DNA of 64,000 nt from Streptomyces zhaozhouensis. Its GTDB lineage: Bacteria; Actinomycetota; Actinomycetes; Streptomycetales; Streptomycetaceae. A program made the position numbers and the translations under genes. The notes beneath the pieces were generated by a model, which saw only the letters and a list, made by a program, of their open reading frames with translations, was not told the origin of the DNA and did not search any database. Of the stretch, positions 1 through 8,277 are shown piece after piece. The DNA lies in assembly GCF_900230195.1 (NCBI RefSeq), contig NZ_OCNE01000006.1, positions 186,001-250,000 on the forward strand, given 5' to 3'. Position 1 is the first letter of the stretch. The number at the start of each line of letters is the position of its first letter.

Positions 1-1
1 C

Positions 2-295
2 GCGGTGCGCACGCCGGGGCAGTTGGACTTCGGCGGCCGGGTGCGGACCGAGACGGTGCGGCGCATCCTCCAGAAGCTCCAGATCGGGGTGACCGACGAG
101 GTGGCGGCCAGGGAGCTGTCGGTCTCGGTGCGGACCTATCGGCGGCATGTCGCGGAGATCATGGCGGTGCTGGGGGCCACCTCGCGCTTCCAGGCGGGGG
201 TGCGCGCCGCCGAGCTGGGGTTGCTGTCCGAGCCGGCGTGCGCCGACTCGCAGCTTCCTGCAAGCGAGGCTCCGCGGCAGCCCGGCGAGCGTTAG
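2..295 (+). CDS. LuxR-type regulator, C-terminal end only (5' end outside window)
   Basis: The reading frame is open from the first bases and ends at TAG 293-295, so only the last ~97 residues are visible. They form a LuxR/GerE helix-turn-helix: a first helix around GVTDEVAARELSVSVRT, then the recognition helix region YRRHVAEIMAVLG, and a tail SRFQAGVRAAELGLL. The regulator at 14660-15640 ends with the same SRFQAGVRA tail, so the two are paralogues placed on either side of the polyketide operon. A GTG lies at 5 but is unlikely to be the start because the DNA-binding domain is only the end of such proteins. The role is inferred: pathway-specific activator of the downstream operon. The sensory half is not visible, so ligand and family subtype are unknown. 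Confidence 0.8.
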   Translation, partial: AVRTPGQLDFGGRVRTETVRRILQKLQIGVTDEVAARELSVSVRTYRRHVAEIMAVLGATSRFQAGVRAAELGLLSEPACADSQLPASEAPRQPGER

Positions 296-376
296 AACGA
301 CGGGAGGAGGACCGGCCGTTCGTCCAACGGCGCACGCCGGTCTCCACGCACGGGAGCGAGCGGGGGGCAGCCAGGG

Positions 377-1165
377 ATGCGAGCGGATGGACCGGCCGGC
401 GAGAGCCCCTGGTTCCGCCACTACCGGGGGACGACGGCGCCGCGCGTGCGGCTGGCGATCCTGCCGCACGCGGGCGGGACCGCGGCCTTCTACCACGAGT
501 GGGGCGAGGCGTTCGGGCCGGACGTCGAGGTGCTGGTGGCGCGCTATCCGGGGCGGCAGCAGCGGCTCCACGAGCCCTGCATCGACCGGATGGAGCCGCT
601 GGCCAACGAGGTGACGGGCGCGCTGCTGCCGTTCACCGACCTGCCGTTGGCGATATTCGGGCACAGCATGGGCGCGTCCCTCGGCTACGAGGTGGCGCTG
701 CGCCTGGAGAAGCTGCACGGGGTGCGGCTCAGCGGGCTCTATGTCTCGGCGCGCAGCGCGCCGCACCGGGTGGCGCCCAGGGACGAGTATCTGGCGGACG
801 ACGCGACGCTGCTGGCCGAGGTGCGCCGGCTGGGCGGCACCGACGGCTCGGTGTTGGACGACCCGGAGATGCGGGAGCTGCTGCTGCCCGCGATACGCGC
901 GGACTTCGCCGTGGTCGGCACCTACCGGCCGCGCGCCCCGATGCCGGTGAGCTGCCCCGTCGTGGCCTACGCGGGCGCCGACGACCCGTCGTCGCCGGTG
1001 GACGGCGTGCGGGCGTGGGGCGACGTGGCGCCGCTCGGGTTCACGCTGCGGGTGCTCGCGGGGGACCACTTCTATCTGGTCGGCCGGCGCGCCGAGGTGG
1101 TCGCCGACCTCCGGCGGAGACTGCTCGGCGCGCGGGAAGTGGCGCCTGGTCAGGGCCGCGGTTAG
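377..1165 (+). CDS. Type II (editing) thioesterase
   Basis: 262 residues, the usual length for stand-alone external thioesterases of PKS/NRPS clusters. The N-terminus has the family signature LAILPHAGGTAAFYHEW. The nucleophile elbow is GHSMGA with the Ser near residue 98, Asp is likely in YAGADD, and the His is in AGDHFYL near residue 232. The family removes aberrant acyl or acetyl groups from carrier proteins so that the assembly line is not blocked. It sits 81 bp after the regulator fragment and 211 bp before the first ACP. It could serve the ACPs of the adjacent PKS, the NRPS carrier domains or both. Confidence 0.9.
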   Translation: MRADGPAGESPWFRHYRGTTAPRVRLAILPHAGGTAAFYHEWGEAFGPDVEVLVARYPGRQQRLHEPCIDRMEPLANEVTGALLPFTDLPLAIFGHSMGASLGYEVALRLEKLHGVRLSGLYVSARSAPHRVAPRDEYLADDATLLAEVRRLGGTDGSVLDDPEMRELLLPAIRADFAVVGTYRPRAPMPVSCPVVAYAGADDPSSPVDGVRAWGDVAPLGFTLRVLAGDHFYLVGRRAEVVADLRRRLLGAREVAPGQGRG

Positions 1166-1184
1166 CAGCTTGTTGCAGCGCTCC

Positions 1185-1213
1185 TTGTGAGTCCGCGGGC
1201 GGCCTCGTTAAAA
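1185..1213 (+). promoter_or_regulatory. Possible promoter of the polyketide operon
   Basis: TTGTGA at 1185-1190 and TTAAAA at 1208-1213 are separated by 17 bp, in a 211-bp gap before the first ACP that is locally AT-rich for this genome. The -10 match is weak, so this is a candidate only. Confidence 0.25.
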
Positions 1214-1376
1214 AGTTTTGAGAGAAAGCACCACCCCGAACGACACAGCTACACCGCACCACTTGAGCAGGATCCGCCCGCCGGCCGGGCCATTCGGCCC
1301 GTGAGCCGCCGGAGCGGACTTCTCACTCCCCCATCCAGGGACCCGACACGGGGCCCCCACCGAGAAGAGGACAGGT

Positions 1377-1631
1377 ATGCCCGCCACCACGCGCGACGAG
1401 CGTCTTGCCACCATCAAGGAAATCGTCTGCGACATTCTGGAGATCGAGGAGGACGAGGTTACCGAGACCAGCCTCTTCAAGGAGGACCACGACGCGGACT
1501 CGCTGCGCGCCATCGAGATTCTGGCTGCGCTGGAAAAGGAGTTCGGTGTCGTCATCGACCAGGCCGAGCTGCCCCGCATGACCAACCTTCAGGGTGTCTA
1601 CGCGGTGGTCTCGGAGTCCGCCGGCTGGTGA
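1377..1631 (+). CDS. Acyl carrier protein 1 of a type II PKS
   Basis: 84 residues, a complete single ACP. The phosphopantetheine site is DADSLRAIE with the Ser near residue 42; the final helix region is short and acidic as usual. It directly precedes three ketosynthase-like genes, so it is the likely carrier for the growing chain. The site is DADSL rather than the DSL in an EVDSL context seen in the second ACP (9477-9731), so the two may have different jobs, for example elongation against transfer to the NRPS. The start follows AGAGGACAGGT upstream, an acceptable ribosome site. Confidence 0.93.
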   Translation: MPATTRDERLATIKEIVCDILEIEEDEVTETSLFKEDHDADSLRAIEILAALEKEFGVVIDQAELPRMTNLQGVYAVVSESAGW

Positions 1632-1718
1632 CGCGCCGTCGCCGGCGTCAGCGGGCGGGCGCGGTCCGACGGGGCCGTCCAGCGGGCGGCCCACGACCGT
1701 GGGAGTGAAGGGGCAGTC

Positions 1719-3017
1719 ATGACGGCAACACGGCTCGACGCCGGCGCCAAGGCGCCGGACGCCGAGGCCGGGCACCGGGTGGTGCTCACCGGCCTCGGCG
1801 TGGTCTCCAGCATCGGCCTGGGCGCCGACCGGTTCCTTGAGGGGCTGCGTGCCGGGCGCAGCGGCGCCCGGCCCATCTCGGTCTTCGACACCGAGGGCTT
1901 CGCCCACGCGCAGGGCTGCGAGGTGACGGAGTTCGAGCCCGAGCGCTGGATCGAGCGGCTGGAGCCGGCGCGGCTCGGCAGGGCCGCCCAGTTCTCCGCC
2001 GCCGCCGCCCGCATGGCGCTGGCGGACGCGGGGCTCGACCTCGACGTGCTGCGGGACCGCCGCGGCATGATCTCGATCGGCACCACCGACGGCGAGTCCT
2101 ACGACCTCGACCAGCTGGTCGAGCGCGAGGTGGCCGACGGCGCCGGCGCGTTCGACGGCGAGGCGGCCCGGCGGGTGCCGGCGGCGCGGCTGTCGGTCGT
2201 CATCGCGCAGGAGTTGGGGCTTCCCGACGTCGAGGCGGTGACGGTGCCGACGGCCTGCGCCGCGGGGAACTACGCGATCGGCTACGGCTTCGACGCGGTC
2301 CGCAGCGGCGAGGCCGAGTTCGCGTTCTGCGGCGGCGCCGACGCGATGTGCCGCAAGACGTTCACCGGCTTCTACCGGCTGGGCACCATCGCGCCCGAGC
2401 GCTGCCAGCCGTTCGACGTGGACCGCAAGGGCATCCTCACCGGCGAGGGCGCCGGCGTGCTGATCCTGGAGCGGCTGGAGTCCGCGCTGGAGCGGGGCGC
2501 CACCATCTACGCCGAGGTGCTGGGCTACGGGCTCAACTGCGACGCCTACCACCCGGTCGCGCCGAACCAGGCGAGCGTCGCCGAGTGTATGCGGCTCGCC
2601 CACGAGAACGCGGGCGTCAAGCCGGAGCAGGTGGACCTCGTCTCCGCGCACGGCACCGGCACCCAGGCGAACGACGTCACGGAGACCGGGGCGATCCGCG
2701 AGGTGTTCGGCGAGACGCCGCCGCGCACCGTCTCCATGAAGTCGATGCTGGGCCACTCGATGGGCGCGGCGAGCGCGCTGGGCGCCATCGGCTGCGCCCT
2801 GGCGCTCCAGAACGACTTCATCCCGCCGACGATCAACCACGTCACCACCGACCCCGAGTGCCAGGTGGACTGCGTGCCGAACGAGGCGGTCCCCGCCGAA
2901 CTGCGCGTGGTGCAGAACAACGGCCTCGCCTTCGGGGGGAACAACGCCGTGGTGCTGCTTGGCCGTTACGACGCTGCGGCCGAGGCGGCGGGCGCCGCCC
3001 CGGCCTGGGAGGCATGA
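1719..3017 (+). CDS. Ketosynthase 1 (KS-alpha / FabF-like), catalytic triad intact
   Basis: 432 residues, full length for a FabF/KS-alpha protein. The nucleophile Cys is in TACAAGNY near residue 180, the first His in SAHGTGTQAND near residue 312 and the second in GHSMGAAS near residue 346, so decarboxylative condensation is expected. The glycine-rich C-terminus GLAFGGNNAVVLL is also typical. The next gene overlaps it by an ATGA, which means translational coupling. Known highly reducing type II systems use one KS with a Cys-less chain-length partner. Here three more KS-like genes are present, so its partner must be deduced. Confidence 0.93.
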   Translation: MTATRLDAGAKAPDAEAGHRVVLTGLGVVSSIGLGADRFLEGLRAGRSGARPISVFDTEGFAHAQGCEVTEFEPERWIERLEPARLGRAAQFSAAAARMALADAGLDLDVLRDRRGMISIGTTDGESYDLDQLVEREVADGAGAFDGEAARRVPAARLSVVIAQELGLPDVEAVTVPTACAAGNYAIGYGFDAVRSGEAEFAFCGGADAMCRKTFTGFYRLGTIAPERCQPFDVDRKGILTGEGAGVLILERLESALERGATIYAEVLGYGLNCDAYHPVAPNQASVAECMRLAHENAGVKPEQVDLVSAHGTGTQANDVTETGAIREVFGETPPRTVSMKSMLGHSMGAASALGAIGCALALQNDFIPPTINHVTTDPECQVDCVPNEAVPAELRVVQNNGLAFGGNNAVVLLGRYDAAAEAAGAAPAWEA

Positions 3018-4162
3018 TGCTGAGCCGTCCGATCACCGGAATGGGCGCGGTGGCCAGCGTGGGCCGCGGCGTGGCCGAGCTGTTCGACGGGCTGTGCGAG
3101 CAGCGCACCGGCCACGCGGAGCTGCGCGGGTTCGACCGCAGCAGGTTCCGCGCGCGGCACGCGTACGAGGTGGACGACCGCGGCCCCGAGGGCGTGGACG
3201 TGCCGGCGCGGGCGACGCGGCTGCTGCTGGACGCCGTCGCGCAGGCCGCCGCGGACGCGGGCCTCGGCGAGGACCTGTCCGGCATCCCGATCCTGGTCGG
3301 CACCGGCCTGCGGGAGCTGCGTTCCGCGGAGCTGTGGTGGCGGGACGGCGCCGAGTTGGACGACGCCGGGCTGCACTTCGGCACGGCGCTGCGCGAGCGG
3401 TTCGGCGCCGACGACACGCACACGTTCTCCAACGCCTGCTCGGCCTCGCTCTACGCGCTGGCCCTCGCCTCCGACCTGTTGGAGCAGGACGACACGGACA
3501 CGGTGATCGTGGCCGGCGTCGACGTGCTGACGGAGTCGATGTACGGCCTGCTGGAACGGGTCCATCCGGCGCCGCCGGACCGGGTGCGGCCCTTCGACGC
3601 GCACCGTACCGGGGTGTTGATGGGTGAGGGCGCCGCCGCCGTGGTGCTGCACCGCGACGGGGAGGCCGCGGGCGAGCGCGCGGTCCGCGCCCGGCTGCGG
3701 GGCGTCGCGGTGAACTGCGACGCCTACCACGTGACCGCGCCGGACCCGGACGGCATCGCGACCGCGATCCGCTCGGCGCACCGGCTTGCGGGCGTCAAGC
3801 CGGCCGACGTGGACCTGGTGATGCTGCACGGCACCGGCACCCTGCTCAACGACGAGGCCGAGGCCACCGCCATGGCCGAGGTGCTGGGCGAGGACGCCGA
3901 CCGGCCGCTGATGACGGCGGTCAAGTCGATGACCGGCCACACCTCGGGCGGCTCCGGGCTGCTCAACCTGGTGATGGGCGTGCGGGCCATGGAGGAGGGC
4001 CGGGTGCCGCCGACGCTGGGCCTGGAGCAGCCCGTGGAGGAGGCCGCCGGCTTCCGCTTCGTCACCGGCGAGCCGGCCCAGGCTCCGGTGCGCGTCGCCC
4101 AGTTGAACGCTTTCGGCTTTGGCGGCATCAACGCCGTCGCGATCGTGGAGGCCGCCCGATGA
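3014..4162 (+). CDS. Ketosynthase 2 (short FabF-like, Cys retained)
   Basis: 382 residues from the overlapping ATG at 3014. The thiolase fold is clear: NACSASLYAL with Cys near residue 141, LHGTGTLLND with His near 272 and GHTSGGSG with His near 309. Position in the operon, directly after KS-alpha, is where a chain-length factor normally sits, but a classical CLF has Gln or another residue in place of the Cys. It is therefore better called a second potentially active KS. It is about 50 residues shorter than KS1, mainly at the N-terminus. It overlaps the next gene by ATGA at 4159. Its role, for instance priming against elongation, cannot be read from sequence. Confidence 0.85.
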   Translation: MMLSRPITGMGAVASVGRGVAELFDGLCEQRTGHAELRGFDRSRFRARHAYEVDDRGPEGVDVPARATRLLLDAVAQAAADAGLGEDLSGIPILVGTGLRELRSAELWWRDGAELDDAGLHFGTALRERFGADDTHTFSNACSASLYALALASDLLEQDDTDTVIVAGVDVLTESMYGLLERVHPAPPDRVRPFDAHRTGVLMGEGAAAVVLHRDGEAAGERAVRARLRGVAVNCDAYHVTAPDPDGIATAIRSAHRLAGVKPADVDLVMLHGTGTLLNDEAEATAMAEVLGEDADRPLMTAVKSMTGHTSGGSGLLNLVMGVRAMEEGRVPPTLGLEQPVEEAAGFRFVTGEPAQAPVRVAQLNAFGFGGINAVAIVEAAR

Positions 4163-5109
4163 GCACGTCCGTGGTGGTGACCGGGGCCGCCGTGCTGCTG
4201 CCCGGCGCCGACTCCCTGCCCGCGCTGCTGACGGGTCCGGCCGCCGACGGCGAGCCGCCGGCGCCCGCCGGGCTGGTCGGCAAGAAGGGGCTGCGGTACA
4301 AGGACCGCGCCACGCAGCTGGGTTACTGCCTGGCGGTGGCCGCGCTGCGCGACGCCGGTCTCGTGGAGGGCGAGAAGCCCACCGGGACCACCGTGCCCGC
4401 CGAGTCGGTCGGCGTCGTGGCCAGCTCCAACTACGGCAATCTCGACACCGTCGCCCGCGCGCTGGACACCATCCGCGAGGAGACGGTGACCGGCACCAGC
4501 CCGATGGACCTGCCGAACGCGTCGAGCAACGTGATCGCCTCCTCGATCGCGATCCGCTACCAGTTGCGCGGTCCCAACCTGATGGTGTGCAACGGCGCCA
4601 CCTCGGGTCTGGACGCGGTGCGTTGGGCGGCGACCATGATCAGGGCCGGGCGGGTCAGCCGGGTGCTGGTGCTGGGCGTCGAGCCGGACAACGAGGTGGT
4701 GCGCCGGCTGCTGGACGGCCGCCGCGCCGTGGACGGCGGCGCCGCCGTGGTGCTGGAGGCGGCCGATGCCGCCGCCGAGCGCGGCGTCGCGCCGCGCGCG
4801 GTCCTCGGCCGGGGGACCAGGGCGGCCGACACGGCCGCCGTGCTGGACCGGCTCTCCGGTGACGCGGCGCGCTGGCTCGGCCCGGAGGCCGGTCCGGGCG
4901 CCGCCGCCCCGGAGGCGCTGCCGGTGGAGGCCGGCGCCGTCCTGCCCGAGCACGCCGGGCGTGCCTCGGGCGCCCTGGGCGTTCTGCAGCTTGCCACGGC
5001 CGTCGGCTGGTTCGACGAGGGCGCCGTCGGCCGCGTGGTGGCGCTGGCCGGCACCGCGGGGGACGACGCCAGCGCCGGCCTCGAACTGATCGCGCCGGGG
5101 GCGCCGTGA
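4159..5109 (+). CDS. Cys-less ketosynthase-like protein (CLF-like) 1
   Basis: 316 residues, clearly shorter than KS1 and KS2. The core KS fold is recognisable (KDRATQLGYCLAVAALRDAGL; NASSNVIASSIAIRYQLRGPN), but the nucleophile region reads VCNGATSGLD, with Ala where Cys is expected, and the HGTGT motif is absent. Only the last His-type motif survives (LPEHAGRASGAL). It cannot be a normal condensing enzyme, so a chain-length-factor-like partner of KS1 or KS2 is the likely role. It is coupled on both sides by ATGA/GTGA overlaps. Confidence 0.8.
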   Translation: MSTSVVVTGAAVLLPGADSLPALLTGPAADGEPPAPAGLVGKKGLRYKDRATQLGYCLAVAALRDAGLVEGEKPTGTTVPAESVGVVASSNYGNLDTVARALDTIREETVTGTSPMDLPNASSNVIASSIAIRYQLRGPNLMVCNGATSGLDAVRWAATMIRAGRVSRVLVLGVEPDNEVVRRLLDGRRAVDGGAAVVLEAADAAAERGVAPRAVLGRGTRAADTAAVLDRLSGDAARWLGPEAGPGAAAPEALPVEAGAVLPEHAGRASGALGVLQLATAVGWFDEGAVGRVVALAGTAGDDASAGLELIAPGAP

Positions 5110-5936
5110 ACGGCACGACCGGGGCCGAGCCGCCGGTCACGGTGGCTCGGCGCACGCACGGCGCCGGGCCCCGGCTGCTGTTGCTGCACGGCCTGGCGGC
5201 GGGCGAGTCCCTGTGGGACGCCTGCCTGCCGCTGCTGCCGTCCGACTGCTCCGTCTGGACGGCTCAACTCCCCTGGCGCAACGGCGGCGTCGAGGACTGG
5301 GCGCGGCGCGGGGACCCGGGCGGCTGGCTGCGCCAGGCGCTGGACGCGGTGCCCGACGGCCCCGAGGTCGTGGTCGCGCACTCCATGGCGGCGACGCTGC
5401 TGCTGGACGTGCTGCACCGGGAGGCCGAGGAGGGCCGCGAGCCGCTGGCCGAGCGGAACACCCGCGCCCTGGCGCTGGTCTCACCGTTCTACCGGGCCTC
5501 GGCCGAGGAGTTCGACTGGGAGACCATCACCTACTACCTGAACGACTTCCACCTGATCATGGAGGAGGGCATCCGGGTCCACTCCGCCGGCCGGTTCGCG
5601 CCCGACATCCAGCGCGCCATGGGCGAGCGGGTGCGGGACTTCGTCGGCCCCTACGGGTGGATGCGCTTCTTCGACCTGTATCTGCGCACGCCCGATCTGC
5701 GGGTGGACCGGTTCGACGTGCCGTGCCTGCTGCTGGCCGGCGAGCGTGACTTCGCCGCTCCGCCCGGGGAGACCCTGGCGCTGGCCTCGGCGCTGCCCGA
5801 CGCCCGCGCCGAACTGCTGCCGGAGACCGGCCACTTCCCCATGATCGAGAACGCCGCCGCGTTCACCCACGCGCTCAACGCGTTCCTCGCCGCGACCGTG
5901 GCATCCGATTCCCGCACTTTGGAGCCCCAGAGATGA
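5106..5936 (+). CDS. Alpha/beta hydrolase
   Basis: 276 residues with GTG start at 5106 inside the previous stop. Motifs: oxyanion loop LLLLHGLAAGESLWD, nucleophile elbow VAHSMAAT with Ser near residue 93, acid in LLAGERDFAAP, His in ETGHFPMIEN. All members of the triad are present. Candidate roles are hydrolysis of acyl thioesters, chain release or editing. Because the cluster contains a tryptophan dioxygenase but no recognisable formamidase, it could also serve as kynurenine formamidase, but nothing in the sequence shows that. It is embedded in the KS operon, which favours a polyketide function. Confidence 0.82.
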   Translation: MNGTTGAEPPVTVARRTHGAGPRLLLLHGLAAGESLWDACLPLLPSDCSVWTAQLPWRNGGVEDWARRGDPGGWLRQALDAVPDGPEVVVAHSMAATLLLDVLHREAEEGREPLAERNTRALALVSPFYRASAEEFDWETITYYLNDFHLIMEEGIRVHSAGRFAPDIQRAMGERVRDFVGPYGWMRFFDLYLRTPDLRVDRFDVPCLLLAGERDFAAPPGETLALASALPDARAELLPETGHFPMIENAAAFTHALNAFLAATVASDSRTLEPQR

Positions 5937-6976
5937 GCATCGTCACAGAAACCGCAGTGAAGGCGCTGCTGAGCACGAAGAGCAGCACCCAGGTGCGGCC
6001 CCGCTACGAGGGGTCCAACATCTGCACCTGGATCGGCTTCAAGCACGTCAACTACATGGTCGAGGAGGCGGTCCTCGACCACTTCCGGCAGTCGGAGCTG
6101 CCGGCGCGCGGCCTGTACGAGGAGCACGGCCTGGGCCTGGACATCGTCGGCCTGGACACCCGCATCCTGCACGCGTTCCACATGGACGACCTCGCCACCG
6201 CGACCGTCACTCCGCACACCAAGGACGCGGACGGCACCATCGGTCTGAAGGTCGTCATCGAGGTCGAGCGGGACGGGGAGACCCTGAAGGCCGTCACCTC
6301 GAAGGTCCGCGTCGCGCTGCGGATCGACGGCTACCTCGCGGCGGCCGAGCCGGCGCCCGAGGCGCTGGCCAGGTTCGCCGTGGAGCGGCTCGGCGGCCAC
6401 GCCGTGACCGACGTGGAGCCCTCGGCCGCCGTCGTCGAGGCCGCCGCCGGCATCGAGCACGACCCGTCGACGATCGTCCGTTCCGACGACCCGTCCGACC
6501 CGCTGCTCGCCGCGCTCACCCAGGGCGCCAACGCCTACGCCTGGAAGTGGCGGATCCCCTACCCGTACTGCCACTTCACGGAGCGCCTGCAGATGTCCGG
6601 CTACCTGCGGCTGATGGAGGAGGCCAAGGACCTCTTCGTCGCCGAGCGCGGCATCTCCATCAAGTCGCTGCTGGACGACCGCCGCTGGATTCCGGTCGTG
6701 CCGCACTCCTCGATCACCCTCACGGACGAGGCGCTGATGGAGGAGGTGCTGTACACGGTCTTCACCGTGGAGGAGGTCTTCAAGGACTTCGTCTACACCT
6801 CCCGGATGGACACCTACGTCGTCCGCGACGGCAAGCCGGTGCTCACCTCCACCGGCAAGATCACCCACGGGTACGCGGTGATCGAGAACCGCCGCGACTG
6901 GAAGCTGGTCAGCCTCGACCAGCGGGTGCTGGACGCGGTGAACGGCACGGCGACGGGTTCGGTGCGGGACGCGTGA
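5933..6976 (+). CDS. Double hot-dog (4HBT/FabZ-like) protein, thioesterase or dehydratase
   Basis: 347 residues that read as two hot-dog halves. The first has TWIGFKHVNYMVEEAVLDHFRQ and LGLDIVGLDTRILHAF; the second, from about residue 200, has YCHFTERLQMSGYLRLMEEA followed by VVPHSSITLTDEAL and a long strand region. Hot-dog folds of this kind are acyl thioesterases or enoyl hydratases/dehydratases. Catalytic residues are not certain from sight: the first half has Asn where 4HBT enzymes often carry Asp. Role in the pathway: double-bond formation, isomerisation or release of the acyl chain. The ATG overlaps the upstream stop (ATGA). Confidence 0.65.
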   Translation: MSIVTETAVKALLSTKSSTQVRPRYEGSNICTWIGFKHVNYMVEEAVLDHFRQSELPARGLYEEHGLGLDIVGLDTRILHAFHMDDLATATVTPHTKDADGTIGLKVVIEVERDGETLKAVTSKVRVALRIDGYLAAAEPAPEALARFAVERLGGHAVTDVEPSAAVVEAAAGIEHDPSTIVRSDDPSDPLLAALTQGANAYAWKWRIPYPYCHFTERLQMSGYLRLMEEAKDLFVAERGISIKSLLDDRRWIPVVPHSSITLTDEALMEEVLYTVFTVEEVFKDFVYTSRMDTYVVRDGKPVLTSTGKITHGYAVIENRRDWKLVSLDQRVLDAVNGTATGSVRDA

Positions 6977-7326
6977 ACGCCACCTGGGAGGGAGCGGCCG
7001 GCCGGCCCCGGCATCTGCTGGTGGAGAGCCAGGGCCGCGCCGACGTCGGGGAGTTCGGGTTCCGCAGGGACGCGGTGGCGCTGGCCGCCGCCGGGCGGGG
7101 GGTGTTGCTCTACCTCGTCCAGGACGGGGTGGCGCTGGCCCTGCCCGGCAGCGACGAGCGGCTGGACGCGTTCCAGGCGGCCGGCGGCACGCTCGCCGCC
7201 GACGACTTCTCGCTGGCGCAGCGCGGCCTGGCCGACGCGCCGCTCCGTCCCAGGACCCAGGTCGCCGGCATGGACGACCTGGCCCGTTGGGTGCTCGACC
7301 CGGACGTACAGGTGGTGTGGCACTAG
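6973..7326 (+). CDS. DsrE-like small protein 1 (no cysteine)
   Basis: 117 residues starting at GTG 6973, which overlaps the previous stop (GTGA). The Rossmann-like DsrE/TusD pattern is visible: RHLLVESQG strand, FRRDAVALAAAGRGVLLYLVQDGVALAL, then a second half ending in WVLDPDVQVVW. It contains no Cys at all, so it cannot be a persulfide carrier itself. Together with the next two genes it forms a three-gene set that resembles the layout of DsrEFH/TusBCD sulfur-relay complexes, but in a polyketide operon. I infer a structural or regulatory subunit of a hetero-complex; substrate unknown. Confidence 0.6.
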   Translation: MNATWEGAAGRPRHLLVESQGRADVGEFGFRRDAVALAAAGRGVLLYLVQDGVALALPGSDERLDAFQAAGGTLAADDFSLAQRGLADAPLRPRTQVAGMDDLARWVLDPDVQVVWH

Positions 7327-7328
7327 CG

Positions 7329-7736
7329 ATGGCTCGACGCATTCCGAAGACCGACGTGCTGGTGACGCTGATGGGCGCGCCGCACGCGTCCGACCAGGTC
7401 ACCAGCGCCCTGCGGCTCACCCAGGCGCTGCTGGAGCGCGGCGCCGGCGTCCAGGTGTGGACGTGCGGCTACGCCACGCTGCTGACCCAGCGCGCGCTGG
7501 GCGAGGACAAGCCGCGCAACCTGGCCGACTGGAACACCGACTACCCCTCGATGGCCCGGGTGGCCACCGGGATGCTGGAGGCGTTCCCCGACCAGCTGTA
7601 CTGGTACGGCTGCCGGTTCTGCAGCGACGACCGGGGCGCCCACGACCATCTGCCGCAGGTGGTGCTGCGGCCCCCGGCCGGGTACGCGGCGAACGTGGCC
7701 GCCGCCCGCCGGGTCATCAAGATCGGGGTGATCTGA
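7329..7736 (+). CDS. DsrE/DsrF-like small protein 2 (Cys-containing)
   Basis: 135 residues from ATG 7329, two bases after the previous stop. The N-terminal strand-loop-helix DVLVTLMGAPHASDQVTSAL and the following AGVQVWTCGYATLL fit the DsrE/DsrF fold. Cysteines occur in VWTCGY and, as a pair, in YGCRFCSDD, so redox or sulfur chemistry or a metal site is possible in this subunit, unlike its upstream neighbour. The product ends RRVIKIGVI. Function in the cluster is not known to me. The tight spacing argues that the three small proteins are made in fixed ratio. Confidence 0.6.
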   Translation: MARRIPKTDVLVTLMGAPHASDQVTSALRLTQALLERGAGVQVWTCGYATLLTQRALGEDKPRNLADWNTDYPSMARVATGMLEAFPDQLYWYGCRFCSDDRGAHDHLPQVVLRPPAGYAANVAAARRVIKIGVI

Positions 7737-7737
7737 G

Positions 7738-8184
7738 ATGCCCCCCGAGGCGAGGCCGACCCCGAGGGCGGGCACGGGCGCGGTCGAGGAGACCGACGAG
7801 CGGCGCTGCCTGGGCATCGTGGAGCGCGCCTACCGGGGCGCGTTGGAGAAGCAGTTCTTCGACGAGCTCTATCTCTCGGTCGAGATGCACCGCCAGCTCG
7901 GCGGGCTCGACCTGCTGCTGCGCGGTCAGGCGGTCTGCTACGCGGCGGCCTCGGCGACCGTTCCCGAGCTGCGGTTCGGCAAGGCGACCGTGACCACGCT
8001 CAGCGACCACCGCCGGGACCTGGTCACCCTGCTGGAGAACGGCGTGCGGGTCCTCGCCGAGGAGTCGTCGCTGGCGGCGTATCTGCCGGGCGGCGCCGCG
8101 CGGTTGACGCCGGGCGTGGTCCCCGTCGCCGACGGCGAGTTGGCCCCGCGCTGGCCCGACTACCGGCTGGTGTTCTTCATATGA
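7738..8184 (+). CDS. DsrE-like small protein 3
   Basis: 148 residues, starting one base after the previous stop. After a Pro-rich N-terminus, the region FFDELYLSVEMHRQLGGLDLLLRGQAVCYAAAS and the later LLENGVRVLAEESSLAAYL match the alternating strand/helix layout of DsrE proteins, where the loop after GQAV usually carries the active Cys; here AVCYA places a Cys close by. It closes the three-gene DsrE-like set; 93 bp then separate it from the next KS-like gene. Family assignment is by pattern only. Confidence 0.55.
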   Translation: MPPEARPTPRAGTGAVEETDERRCLGIVERAYRGALEKQFFDELYLSVEMHRQLGGLDLLLRGQAVCYAAASATVPELRFGKATVTTLSDHRRDLVTLLENGVRVLAEESSLAAYLPGGAARLTPGVVPVADGELAPRWPDYRLVFFI

Positions 8185-8277
8185 CGACGCCGACGACCGC
8201 GCCGACGACCGCGCCGACGCCCAGGACCGCGCCCCCGGGCGCCCCACCACGACCCTGCGAGTAGGAACGAGACGGAC

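Noticed and set aside
3014..4162. Calling this gene a classical chain-length factor from its position after KS-alpha
   Set aside because: It keeps the Cys and both His motifs of an active ketosynthase, so the positional label would mislead.
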